Source: Ananas comosus (taxonomy: Eukaryota > Streptophyta > Magnoliopsida > Poales > Bromeliaceae). Taken from it: a stretch of DNA of 64,000 nt. Position 1 is the stretch's first letter. Each line of letters begins with the position of its first letter. The stretch covers positions 7,583,798-7,647,797 of the forward strand of contig NC_033625.1 in the NCBI RefSeq assembly GCF_001540865.1, in the 5' to 3' direction. The position numbers and the translations under genes were made by a program. Positions 53,673 through 64,000 of this stretch are shown here, piece by piece. The notes beneath the pieces are model-generated. The model did not search any database. It was not told where the DNA came from and was given only the letters and a program-made list of their open reading frames with translations.

Positions 53673-54270
53673 TAGCCATGTGGTGTGTCCACATTGGCGG
53701 GTTTTAATTTAACCCGATCCACTTAAGATGTGGATTGTGATTTATTCTAATGGGTTTAGGATAAGAATAAATTATATGTTTATTGTCAGTTAAGAAACGT
53801 ATCTATTAGTGGATATCTATTACATGTTAATAGATTTTCTAATTCTTATCCTAATCTATATGAGATTTAGGATATTTAGGGGTTCTGTTATTCTATAAAT
53901 ACGTCCCCTTGTTTTCTCCCATGAGGACGATTGAATACGATCAAATTCGTAAGAACCCACGAAATATCTTCCTTATTCTCTCTCTTCTTCCTCTCTGGGA
54001 TTTCCACCTATGTTTCCGGGGTTTTGGAGTGTGGACATAGAAGAGGACTCTGGTAGCCCTCTTCGATCGGCATCCGTCGCATCAGATCCGCATCCGATCC
54101 GTGGCATAAGGCGTACGCGAAGGAGAAGGCGAGAAACGTGGGAGATCCAGAAGCATCGAGACAAGGATGATTCAAGAAGGCTTGTAAAACAAGTAATCCG
54201 ATCCGATTTGGGTTCCCGGATACGTTGGCTATCCGATTTGTAAGTTTCCGCTGCTCTATTATTTCCAACA
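53673..54270 (+). mobile_element. Copia 3' LTR, 598 bp
   Basis: It begins TGTAGCCATGTGG and ends TATTTCCAACA. A TATA box CTATAAATAC lies at 53893, followed by a leader with CTCCCATGAGGACG. ORFs on either strand near 53973-54281 are incidental. No 5' LTR is present to compare, so the insertion age and TSD cannot be read. Confidence 0.82.
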
Positions 54271-54732
54271 ATTCGGTTCAAGTAAAAAAAAGAAAAGAAA
54301 TCATGTTCGTTTCAAGCAGAAAAAAGAAAAATTCGGTTTAGTTCAAATAAAAAAAGAGAAAAATATGCGGGATCTTGAATCGGTTCTGGATGGAGCCTAT
54401 ACTCAACAATGAAGAAAACATTCCTATATAAAAAATTTAGAAAGAATAATGCATAGATATAAATTTAGATATAAATATAGATAGTTCAATTACAATCCTT
54501 CATATTATAGTGCCAACACGTCAAATTAATAACCTAGTGGAGGACACGGGGAGATCAAAGCATTTCTCTTTTTATTTATTGATTTTGTGATTAAATACTG
54601 TTAGTTGATGTTAAAAATTTAACACAAACTGCTATTAGTCTTACATTAAAATTTTGATTTTTTAAATAATAAATTCACATAAACATTTTGAACTCTTAGA
54701 TTTGATCCAACAAATAACAAATAAAGTATCTG
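54271..54732. other. Intergenic DNA
   Basis: A-rich with three similar pieces containing GTTCAAGTAAAAAA-like words (54278-54360). No gene seen. Confidence 0.4.
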
Positions 54733-55100
54733 TTATTTTTAGGGAAAACTTCAAAAAAAACACCTGTGATTTCGCATTTTTTCATTTTAGTACCCTATGG
54801 TTTAAAGTATATCAAGTTAGTACCCTGTGGTTTCGCACTTTCTCACTTTAGTACCCTATGGTTTAAAGTGTATCAAGTTAATACTCTGTGATTTTATTTT
54901 TTTATCAAGTTAGTACCATATGGTTTTATTTTTGTATCAAGTTAGTACCATGTGGTTTTATTTTTCTCTTAATGAAATATTAAACCGTGAGAAAGTGTAA
55001 AACCACATGGTACTAACTTGATACACTTTAAACCACAGGGTACTAAAGTGAGAAAGTGCGAAACCACGAGGGGGGTATTTGAAGTTTTCCCTTATTTTTA
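54733..55100. mobile_element. Mutator-type MITE, family M (54742-55091), 9-bp TSD
   Basis: The ends are GGGAAAACTTCAAA and its inverse TTTGAAGTTTTCCC. TTATTTTTA is duplicated perfectly at 54733-54741 and 55092-55100. Nine bases is the Mutator superfamily TSD length. The arms contain CCTATGGTTTAAAGT and its inverse, repeated internally. Confidence 0.93.
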
Positions 55101-55220
55101 TGATAAATTACTATTTCTAGAAATTTGGCATTATCTATTTTTTTTATCCAATTTTAAAATTATATAAAGATGATCTAAACTTTGGGTCATTTGAAATATC
55201 CAATAATTTTTAAAAATTTC

Positions 55221-55640
55221 TGTAACACCCTAACTTTCCGGGATGCCATCCATTTTTGGAATATTTCCGTCCTAACATGCTTAACTCTCTTAACTTCTTG
55301 GCCTATCCACAGTCCAAAATACTTAAACTGGGTTAAGAGTTTTAACCCTATTATATCTTATATATAGAATTACCTGGGAGTCTCACATTCTTTCTCCCTT
55401 AAGTCCTGACGTTCTCGTTACTCGTCAGGATCAAACACATAAGTATCAGGCGATGTGAGACTCGTCTCGTTAGTTTAAATTGACCTCATGGTGAGTTACG
55501 CACCACGCACAACAGTCAACAGCGTAAAAGTCTCGCTTTCTCCGCTGTATAATCTTGGCTTAGCTGAGACTTATCTCACATTTTCGATTGATAATTAGCT
55601 CTGATACCAATTGTGACGTCTGACTTCCGAAGAGGTCATT
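55221..55640 (-). mobile_element. TRIM retroelement on the minus strand, 5' LTR truncated
   Basis: One complete LTR is at 55221-55387 (minus-sense TGTGAGACT...GTGTTACA). In plus sense a pyrimidine tract TTCTTTCTCCCTTAAG follows, which is the inverted purine tract. The PBS is at about 55597-55610 (minus-sense TTGGTATCAGAGC). Only the beginning of the second LTR (from 55612) can be recognised. The interior repeats the conserved ACGTCAGGA and GTCTCAGCTAAGCC words of the other TRIMs. Confidence 0.82.
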
Positions 55641-56723
55641 ATTTTAATTTTACTACTTGACCTTTCAAGGTTTGCCTTCTTAATAGAAAACCAATAAATT
55701 CGGAGATAAGCCATTTAATGCATCTCGTGTTATTAATTTTATCGCTCAATTTTAAACTTAATAATAGAGATTGGACAACCAGATAAAATGAATGTCTAAT
55801 AAAAGAATCACAAATTTATAAAGTTATTTCTTGTTGAAGCTGGTTGTGAGCTAGTACATATCAATGTTTTAAAACCCGGGTTGACTGGGCCGGTCGGATC
55901 ATAACCCAGCTCGGACCGGTTCAGTTCAACCCGTAAAATCGAACTTGGTTAAAATGTATTTTGACCATAGTTAGTTAATTCGGATTGGGCAAAAATTCGG
56001 TACGGATATAATGCGCATAAAATTTATTTTCTAATTTTTAAATTCGTTGAAAAATTCGGCTTAAAAAATAAATTCGGTATAAAATATAAAATATAGAATA
56101 TAAAATATAATATAATCTATATTTAAATATAAAAATTATATGTTTTTTATTCATATTTTCAATAATTCGAAAATAATTCGGGAATAATTCGCGAATTATT
56201 CGGCTGGCCCAAAAATTCGCGAATAATTTTCTATCTTTGGAAAAAATTCATAAACGGACCGTTTAATTCGGATTTTCAATAATTCGCGAATAATTCACGA
56301 ATAGTTCGCGAATTAACTAACATAGATTTTGACTTGCTCCAACCAATGGTCCAATCAACAAATTGTTGAACCGGCTAGATTCTACAAGAATTGGTCATGG
56401 TCATAGTTTTTTATTTTATATTTCGATAATTAATTAAAAAATGCTTAATTATTTTAATAATTTACACTTAAAATACATTTTTAACTATATATATAACATA
56501 ATAATATATAACAATTATACATAGCACTATGCTTAGTTTATATTTTTTTTTAAATATTTATATCATTATGTTTACGTTATTCTACACGTACGATAGTTCA
56601 ACTATTGGTTGAACTGGAGATCAATGATCCAATAGACATTGGTACAGATAACAAATATTAAAGACACGAGTTGATATTTAGTTTATTGCTTAGGTTAGGG
56701 AACTCATACTTATATCTTTCCTT
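55641..56723. other. AT-rich intergenic DNA
   Basis: Positions 56160-56320 contain repeated AATTCGCGAATAATTC words, a short low-complexity patch. No gene found. Confidence 0.45.
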
Positions 56724-57369
56724 TCTTATTTTGATTCGCTTTGGGTCCGTTATTAATTGTCCTTATTGTTTTCTCTCAAATAGTTTTGAGATTAATTTTC
56801 TACTTTCTCTTTTATTATATTTGGTTGGCCGAAAATGAACACCGAAAGTATTATTTTTAAAAAGTGACGTTTTATAAGCTATTTTGTTTGTGAAAGTAGA
56901 TATAAAAGTTTTTTTTTTTGAAAAAAGAAGATACAAAAGTCACAATACAAAAATTGGGCTAAGAAAGTGAGTTATGACTAAATATTTATTTATTTATTTA
57001 TTTTCTTACTTCGGCCTAAAAATTTCAAAATAATCAAAAGCAGAAATCTTATTTTGATTCGCTTTGGGTCCGTTATTAATTGTCCTTATTGTTTTCTCTC
57101 AAATAGTTTTGAGATTAATTTTCTACTTTCTCTTTTATTATATTTGGTTGGCCGAAAATGAACACCGAAAGTATTATTTTTAAAAAGTGACGTTTTATAA
57201 GCTATTTTGTTTGTGAAAGTAGATATAAAAGTTTTTTTTTTTGAAAAAAGAAGATACAAAAGTCACAATACAAAAATTGGGCTAAGAAAGTGAGTTATGA
57301 CTAAATATTTATTTATTTATTTATTTTCTTACTTCGGCCTAAAAATTTCAAAATAATCAAAAGCAGAAA
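56724..57369. repeat. Tandem duplication, 323-bp unit, two copies
   Basis: Units 56724-57046 and 57047-57369 are almost identical, beginning TCTTATTTTGATTCGCTTTG. Each contains a T-rich hairpin and several TTTA repeats. The near identity points to a recent duplication or an assembly duplication, although no N lies between. Confidence 0.9.
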
Positions 57370-57589
57370 GCTTATCTAAATAGTGATATTTGGTCCAAAT
57401 TTTAATCTTTGAATTTATTTTTAGAGTTGAATTTCAACTTAATTTCAATTAAAGTTATGAATTTGATTTCATATTTTGAATTTTATTTTTAATTTCAAAT
57501 TTAAAAGAAAATGTTTAAATTCAAATTTGCAAATTTATATTTAAATTTCAAACTTAAATTTAAATTTGGATTGTAATTTAAAATTTTAG
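57370..57589. repeat. AATT/AAATTT-rich low-complexity DNA, left part
   Basis: A run of short words such as TTTAAATTTC and TTGAATTT. It continues at 60155 on the other side of the solo LTR, which evidently inserted into it. Confidence 0.7.
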
Positions 57590-57738
57590 TGTCACGTCCC
57601 GGATTACTTGTTTCCCGGGCTCGCTAACAGACCAGCCGTATACATAGGTAATTCCCCTGTATACGAAGCGAAAAAGTAGAAGTACCTGTAATCATACAAT
57701 ACTACAAATAGTAGTATAGAGTAGATAGGAAAAATAAA

Positions 57739-57739
<1 letters not shown>

Positions 57740-57801
<62 letters not shown>
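57740..57801. repeat. (TA)n microsatellite inside the solo LTR
   Basis: About 31 TA units, at the same place as the TA tracts at 12831 and 24001 in the other family A copies. Confidence 0.9.
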
Positions 57802-57802
<1 letters not shown>

Positions 57803-57805
<3 letters not shown>

Positions 57806-57939
57806 GTCTATGGTGCTTGTAAAAGTACAAAGTACTTGGTGCTTGTAAATATTTTACCATTAGATCTACGCCTTTGATCATTTTCACACGTTATATTATA
57901 TTATTCAACCAACTACCCACTCAATCCTTGGGGACCCAC
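57803..57939. mobile_element. MITE of family X, copy 5 (cut by N)
   Basis: Shares ATTCAACCAACTACCCACTC and the GATCATTTTCACACG block with the other copies. The right part is lost at the N (57940). Confidence 0.55.
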
Positions 57940-58119
57940 NGAGATACAACAACTGTATGTAAAGGCCCAAAAACTACAACTACTTGTAGCTGGTGTTCCT
58001 TTAGCTCTGCGACTCGTCTGGAAGGGCTCTAACTCGCAACGCCCTTGCCACGATCAGTCTCAGTAGAAGCAGCAGCCGGAACAGAAGGCTCTGCCAAAAC
58101 AGGATAACAACTGGGCGTG

Positions 58120-58193
58120 AGAACTACTGCAAAAAAAAGTAGTTCTCAATGGGTACCGCCCTCGAACTCATCGGTTCACCGACTAAGTCTACA
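58120..58193 (-). other. Conserved LTR double hairpin, solo LTR copy
   Basis: On the minus strand AGTCGGTG faces TACCCATT (a weakened first stem). AACTACT pairs with AGTAGTT in the second stem. Confidence 0.55.
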
Positions 58194-59721
58194 GGAATAA
58201 GCAGAAATAGTAAGGAAAGCTGGAATAAATCTACAGCTAAATGCCACTATATTATCATACTCCAACTCTACTCTCTGTAGAACAATGTCATCTTAGACCC
58301 AATCTTAATAAGGACTGTAATTATACCCGTCGCTGGGACTATGAACACACCTATCCTGCCCGGTCGCGACTATACAGCTACCTCCATACTAACCAGTCCG
58401 TGGAGAGTAAGTCCAACCTGCACGAATGACACCAACGCAAAAGCACAGCGCCCGTCTCTGGAGTGGCACTCGTGGGAGCTACCCAACCGAGTATGCAGCG
58501 TATCTCTGTCGAGCTCAAACAGGCTCCAACTAGCCAAAGTCAAGTAGTTAGGATCAAAACAGGTCTAAAAACCAAACTCACGTACCCTCGGCACAATCTG
58601 AGACCAAAAACAGGAATCTGGGTCCACCGTCCACCCCGACGGCACCCGACAACCCGAAACAGTCTAGTCTCTACTGTAAAATAAGCTCGGCATCCAAGCA
58701 CGAGCGTAAATGCATTCTAAACTATCCCGGGTATCCACCGCGCTGAAACAGCAGTGATACGATCAAATGACGGCTCCTAGAGCTAAATCAGGTAGTAGAA
58801 TCATATGACAGGTTAAATCACTAGTTTTCTCCTAAGTCAAGATCCAAGTCCAACATGTATATTCAACTAATTACTATTCATGCTCCAAATTCAGATTCAT
58901 ACATTAAACCAATCGATGAATTTGAGCTACAACATGATATTTTGAAGTCGAAACTATACATGTTTACTATACATATACTTAGGAGCAAAACCGATGATAA
59001 ACCCACCTCTAGAGCAATTTCTTGGCAGCAAGGAGATCACTCAGCTGCGGATCCCCCTTGTCGGAACCCGCCGAACCTGCTCTCAGCCAGCGATGATCCA
59101 CAATCAATATCTGAACATCAACACCCACTAAAATCCATCAAATTTCACAATTTCAGCACTTTAAGCTTAAAAATCACCCAACTTCAACGTCAACACTCAC
59201 CTAAAGATCTCCAAATCAGGTGAGGACAGTCCCACATCCAGTAAATAATGATGAGGGTGTGTCTCAGGTTCAAAAGTCTACTGCTTCCAAAGTTAGCATT
59301 GAAGAACATTCAAAAAGCTCAAAATAAGCCTCATAGTGACAGCAGTTCAGAAAAATCTTAATTCGACCCTACTAACCTCAACAAAAATCTGCAAAATTGG
59401 ACTTTGTGGATTCCTCTTGAAGTCTAGAATCCAGCAAACTAAGTTTCACCACAATCCGACCTTCCTACGTCGCACACGAGCCAAAACATTGAAGGTCGTC
59501 GCTGGAAAACTGCAAAATCAGCACTCCTCAAGCTGAATTTTATGGACTTTGTTGCAATTTGAGTAGTTTGGAGGGGTTGGAATGCAAAGTGTAGGATCAC
59601 TGTGAAGAAGAGAGGAAAAGAGCTCACCAGGGACGCTGCACAGCTATTTATAGGATGAACAAATGATCAGATGAACCTCAGGAACAAAGGCTGCAAACTT
59701 GCACTATTGCAGAAAACTCAA

Positions 59722-59995
59722 GATCTGGGCGCCTTAAACCCAGTTCTGGGCGCCCAGAACTTCCAGTCTGCACAAATGCTCCCCTTCGATTCCTCCGCCC
59801 GCGGTATGCTGCGCCCGTAACCAACTCCGGCGGACCTCACCTACCACCAGCCACGTGTCAACACAATCGGTATTCACGATGTGAATTTTCGGACCCATTT
59901 CTGGGCGCCCGAAACATAGGATCCGAATTGGCTTCCAGTTTCAGTTAATTTCAGCACTCAGTTCTGGGCGACCTAAACCAAGTTCTGGGCGCCCG
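59722..59995 (-). promoter_or_regulatory. Cluster of TCTGGGCGCC motifs in the LTR
   Basis: Five related words occur in about 270 bp, one of them the perfect 18-bp palindrome GTTCTGGGCGCCCAGAAC (59743-59760). The cluster lies 160-430 bp from the LTR 5' end, where U3 control sequences are expected. Binding by any factor is speculation. Confidence 0.5.
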
Positions 59996-60159
59996 AATCT
60001 GGCAAAACTCCAGTTTTGCCTATTTGAGTGCGCCGAGTCCATTTCTGCATCCGTTTCGTGCAGAAACGACTTCGACTCAGTCCGACACTCTCCAGATATG
60101 TTGACCAGTCACTAATACTGCAGCCAATCCTATCCAAATCTCAGGAACACTACATTTAG

Positions 60160-60790
60160 ATTAAAATTTTAAGTTTAAAATTTTAAATTTAAATTTTAAT
60201 AAAATTATTTTTATCTAGGAATTTCAATTTGAACTTTGAATTCAAATTGTTCCAAACTATGAATTCAAATTATACATTGAAATTTGAATTCAAAATTTAT
60301 ATTTTTAATTTTGAAATTGAATTCAAAATTTATATTTTTAATTTTGAAACTTGAACTTGAATTTAAGTTTGCATTTGGAATTTAATTTCAGTAATAAGAT
60401 TTAGTTTGAACTTTTAATTCGAATTATAAATTCAAATGTTCAATTTGAATTATGATTTAAACTCACATTTTAATTTAAATTTTAATTCAAATTGTGAATT
60501 CATATTTGAATTCAAAATTTAAGATCAAATAGTAAATCAAAATTTGAGTCAAATCATGAATTCAAATTATGAATTCAAATTTGAATTAAGATTTAATCGT
60601 TAAGTTGAAATATGATTTTAGAATTTAATTTCAATTATAAGGTATAACTTAAAATTTAAATTCAAATTAAATTTGATTATATGTCTTAAATTTTAATTAT
60701 AAATTTTAATCAGAATTAGGTTTAAATTTAAAATTTAAAATTTAATTTTGAATTCCAAGTGAATTTAAATTTAAATTTAAATTATAGTCG
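60160..60790. repeat. AATT/AAATTT-rich low-complexity DNA, right part
   Basis: More than 600 bp made almost only of AATT-containing words (GAATTCAAATT, TTTAAATTT). Nearly every stretch is self-complementary, and G and C are scarce. Confidence 0.75.
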
Positions 60791-61479
60791 TTTGTTTATA
60801 TTTTTACTTTTTTAATATAATCAAATAATCAAACAATCGAAGTCACGAAACCAAATTTTTTTATTTTTCACTTTATACCCAACCAAACAATCAAATTCAA
60901 AAATTACTTTCGCAAAAGCCACTTTTATAAAAATAACTTTTTTCACTTCAATCCTGTTTAGGCAACTAAACATGAGATTATAATTTGTATTATACCCCAA
61001 AACTATTTTATTTGTGCACTTACTAAATATAAATTAAAAATGTTATTTTTTGGTAGGTAGTGTAAGCTATGAGAAAAAATAATTATTTTTTATAATTTAA
61101 TGTAGTATATATTGGAATGGAAGGTTATAACTTTGGGTTTCGATATGCTCCTAACTTTATTTAATTTTCTTTTATTTATTCAAGTAAATATCTTAGGTCT
61201 TTTAAAAGTGGAGTCCAGATACAAGAAAGTATGTTAAATAAAAAAGAAAAAAAGATAAAAGATCACAAAATAGTACAGTGACTCTTGTGTCCCTAATACA
61301 ACCTCTTGTCTGTGAGCGACGTAGCTCTTAAATTAGTTGCCGCAAGAGCAGTGCTAGTCCTACAGCCTCTAATGAAGGGTTGTAATGTTTTACAATTTAA
61401 ACCATTTTAAAGAATCATTTTTTTTCAACTTGTCTTGCCCTTTTTTTCTTTGGTACTAAGAAGCAAAAAGTGTTAGATA
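60791..61479. other. AT-rich intergenic DNA
   Basis: No supported gene or element. Confidence 0.45.
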
Positions 61480-62020
61480 AATGCTAGGCCCTCTGATTAG
61501 TGTCGGATTATTTGTGCAAAAGCTTTACATGTTAAAAATACGCAACCAATTCATTTAAGGCATACAAGTACAATGCTTATGGATCTCGATTGTGATTCGC
61601 CCAAACCAACCTACGCCATTTCGAACATGAGTCAGCCTAACCCAGCCTCACACCATTTTAAATATGACTCGGTCTAACCTCGCCTCCGACCACAAGGTAG
61701 GATGGTGGCTCATTTAAGCCAACAATACTCTCTCTAGTATATGTACAAAATTATAGCATGCAGGAATCAAACCCATGATCTTTGACTCTAATACCACTTG
61801 GCGGATTGTTCGCACTACTATTAATCCCAAAATTAAGTTCGAGCTATTAGAAATATACAACAAATTTACTTAAAGCTACAGACACAGCGTTCATAGATCT
61901 CGATTATGACTCGTCCCAACCAGCCTCGTGTTATTTCGAACGTTACTTGATCCAACCTAACAGCCCGCCATAGGTAGGATGCTGGCTTATTTAAGCCAAA
62001 ATTAGGTGGTTGCGAAGATT
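61480..62020 (-). mobile_element. Old TRIM-like element on the minus strand
   Basis: Two diverged repeats (about 61500-61735 and 61805-62005) share GATCTCGATT, ATTTCGAAC and GGCTTATTTAAGCC-like ends. Between them, 61784-61796 in minus sense reads TGGTATTAGAGTC, one or two changes from the initiator tRNA PBS. The boundaries are uncertain. Confidence 0.6.
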
Positions 62021-62184
62021 ACAACCCAAAAGTGGTAGACTAAACATTTCTATTTAATTAAAGCCAAATTGCACTTTTATCTTCAAACTATAGAATGTGT
62101 GATATTTTGATCCTCAATCTTTAATTTTATATAATATAATTTTCGCTCAAACTTTATAAGTTATTATAAATAAGTTCTGCAACA

Positions 62185-62556
62185 TAATTTAATGGAAAAA
62201 CTTCAAAAATCCCCTCTGTGATTTCATAGTTTCTCACTTTGCCCTCCCGTGGTTTAAAATGTATCAAACTGCCCCCCTGTGGTTTCATTTTTATCTTTTC
62301 GGTATCTTTTTCGTTAATATTTTATTAAATTATATACAAAAAAACTTCAGATATCCATCTAGATTTATCAAATATTCACTTTAGTACCCTTTAAATTAAC
62401 TTTATCACTGATTTATAAAAAAAAAAATGAAATTGATAAGAAAAAGAGAAAAAAGAAACCACAGGGGGGCAAATTGATACATTTTAAATCACAGGGGGGC
62501 AAAGTAAGAAACTACGAAACCACAGGAGGGTTTTTTGAAGTTTTCCCTAATTTAAT
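62185..62556. mobile_element. Mutator-type MITE, family M (62194-62547), 9-bp TSD
   Basis: It starts GGAAAAACTTCAAA and ends TTTGAAGTTTTCCC. TAATTTAAT is duplicated perfectly at 62185-62193 and 62548-62556. The arms match 54742-55091. Confidence 0.93.
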
Positions 62557-63620
62557 TGACTAAATAATGATATGTCGTTGATGTGGAAGTAATACGACAC
62601 GTTAATAATTGTCACTTTGTTAACCTAGTACTACTAAATCACTTCGACATTACTGACACACTAATATTAAGTAAATTTATTAGATTATAGAACTTGACTG
62701 TAACAATTTAGAAAGTTTGAGATGAAAGTTTTAACAAATTAAAATTTGAAGACCAAGCCTGATTGTTTCACCAAAAGTGAAGTAGACTTTTGGGTGAAAG
62801 AAAGTTCAAATAAAAAATAATTTCCTTCCACTATTTATTTCTATAGCTATCGAATTAAAATTTTCTAGTTTTTCTGTTTGTTTGGAAGAAAAATGAGTTG
62901 CGTGAAGACTAAGTTGTGACAGATGAAGTAATATTTTATTTTATTTTATGTTTTCATAATTGACTTTCGGCCAGGGATGGCAAAGTCAATTACATTATTT
63001 TAAAATATTTGAATTTCGGCAAAATGTGAAGTTACGACAAATCAAATAAAAAAAGTGCATATTTATAGCTAAAAATCACTTCACCCCTCTTCTCCAATTT
63101 AAAGCAAGGGTAAAATGTTTGGAGATCCTCCACAATTAGTTTATTTGCAATAGGTGCCTAAACTTTCAATTTTTGCAAAAAGACCCTTATTTTATTAAAT
63201 AGTTCAATAAACCTCTCTCTTCAATTAAAGTTATTAATTACACAATTATTTTGATCTTATATATTACATATAGTTTTATAAAACTTCAAAATAGTTTTTT
63301 TTTAATATGCTGACATATAAAAAAAAAAATCTGTTCAATCTTTTCTTCAATTGTTATGCCTCGGGCGTTATCAATACTTGAAGAGAAAAAATAAATCTCT
63401 ATATACTTTTAAGTCTTTCAAAATTGTGTGCATGATATTCGATCAAAACGATTATATAACTAGTAAATTCAATTGAGAAGAAGAGTTTATTGAACTATTA
63501 AAAAAAATTTAAGAAATTTTTCTGTCAAAACTGAAAGTTCACGCATCTATTTTTGCAAAAGTGCTAAAGCTCAAGGTCCATGTACTTTTTTTTTTCTTAA
63601 AATAAATCCAAGTATTACTA
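62557..63620. other. AT-rich intergenic DNA
   Basis: No gene or element recognised. Confidence 0.45.
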
Positions 63621-63991
63621 CCTGTACATAGGGATGCAAATGGATCCGGGGTTGGTGGAGCTCCTGCCCCTTACCATCCCGAATGGGGCGGTAAGTGGGA
63701 ACAAAAAATGTAGAAAAATATAATCCATCTCGAATCCGCCCGATCAGCCAAGTAAATGGAGCAGGATGTAGAAAATCCTTTTCTTCCTTCAATCCGTCCC
63801 AATCCATCAAAAATCCGCTAAAAAATCTGCTCCCGCCCCCGATTCGCTCCGAATAGGACGGTAAGTGGGACCCAGAAATAAAATAAAAAATAACCTGCCC
63901 CGAATTTGCCCTGTCTAGACAAGAAATGGAGCGAGAGGTGTGGGAACCCTCCCGTCCCCGGATCCGTCTTGTTTGCATCCTTACCTGTATG
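63621..63991. mobile_element. hAT-like short element (63629-63983)
   Basis: The ends are TAGGGATGCAAATGGATCCG and, inverted, TAAGGATGCAAACAAGACGG. The 8-mers CCTGTACA (63621-63628) and CCTGTATG (63984-63991) match at six positions. GGGGCGGTAAGTGGGA-type words are repeated inside in both orientations. The 141-codon minus ORF across it is an artefact. Confidence 0.7.
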
Positions 63992-64000
63992 CTCAAAAGT

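Larger units (their letters stand above)
57585..60159 (-). mobile_element. Solo LTR, family A (57590-60154), 5-bp TSD
   Basis: On the minus strand it runs from TGTAGTGTTCCTGAG (60154) to GGGACGTGACA (57590), 2565 bp. TTTAG is duplicated perfectly at 57585-57589 and 60155-60159. It is the most complete family A LTR in the window. It holds the double hairpin, a long (TA)n tract (57740-57800), a piece of MITE X next to an N (57803-57940), and five TCTGGGCGCC-type words near its 5' end. No internal retrotransposon region is present. Confidence 0.92.

Noticed and set aside
53973..54281. ORFs of 77-102 codons at the copia LTR
   Set aside because: They lie wholly within the LTR leader region and show no domain.
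63571..63996. 141-codon minus-strand ORF
   Set aside because: It spans the hAT-like inverted-repeat element and its flanks; the repeated peptide phrases reflect the inverted DNA words.

Overview
This is a stretch of a plant nuclear chromosome, dominated by transposable elements. It carries two recognisable host genes with spliced, plant-type introns. The very GC-rich first exon of one gene (42482-50173) and the mix of elements would suit a commelinid monocot, but that is inference and the species cannot be read from the window. Thirteen isolated N characters (2127, 23199, 24616, 41613, 42282, 43297, 44313, 44742, 45129, 47939, 49338, 50723, 57940) look like scaffold joins. Order across them is less certain, and at least two have repeated sequence on both sides.

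Host genes: (1) a seven-exon gene at 28070-33532 (+) encodes a 277-residue protein with a likely mitochondrial presequence and a C-terminal J domain containing the HPD motif. Several introns have grown by insertion of small inverted-repeat elements. (2) A two-exon gene on the minus strand (50173 to 42482) encodes a 212-residue protein with three predicted membrane segments and no function I recognise. Its single 7-kb intron contains LTR fragments, Helitron-like ends, a broken copia integrase and five N joins.

Layout: 1-780, end of a gypsy-type LTR; 1136-3187, a MITE and two CACTA-like elements; 3473-7841, a 4.4-kb solo LTR with a target-site duplication (TSD); 9449-9936, a complete TRIM; 12388-24169, an LTR split by an inverted LTR half, a 5.2-kb hAT element (itself carrying a MITE) and a Helitron-like element; 25822-26882, a TRIM and MITEs; 28070-33532, the J-domain gene; 33865-37938, a decayed L1-type LINE interrupted by a plastid-DNA mosaic and by a short hAT derivative; 39070-39339, a hAT-type MITE; 39600-42281, a second LINE; 42482-50173, the membrane-protein gene; 50724-54270, a copia fragment with its 3' LTR; 54742-55091 and 62194-62547, Mutator-type MITEs with perfect 9-bp TSDs; 55221-55620 and 61480-62020, two older TRIMs; 57590-60154, a 2.6-kb solo LTR; 63629-63983, a hAT-like element.

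The most unusual signals are these: a pair of adjacent hairpins kept in six diverged LTR copies with compensating base changes; an internal hairpin shared by three TRIMs whose LTRs differ; a roughly 410-bp insertion joining pieces of plastid trnK-UUU, 23S rRNA and rpl2; and a 1.2-kb fold-back built from two head-to-head LTR halves.
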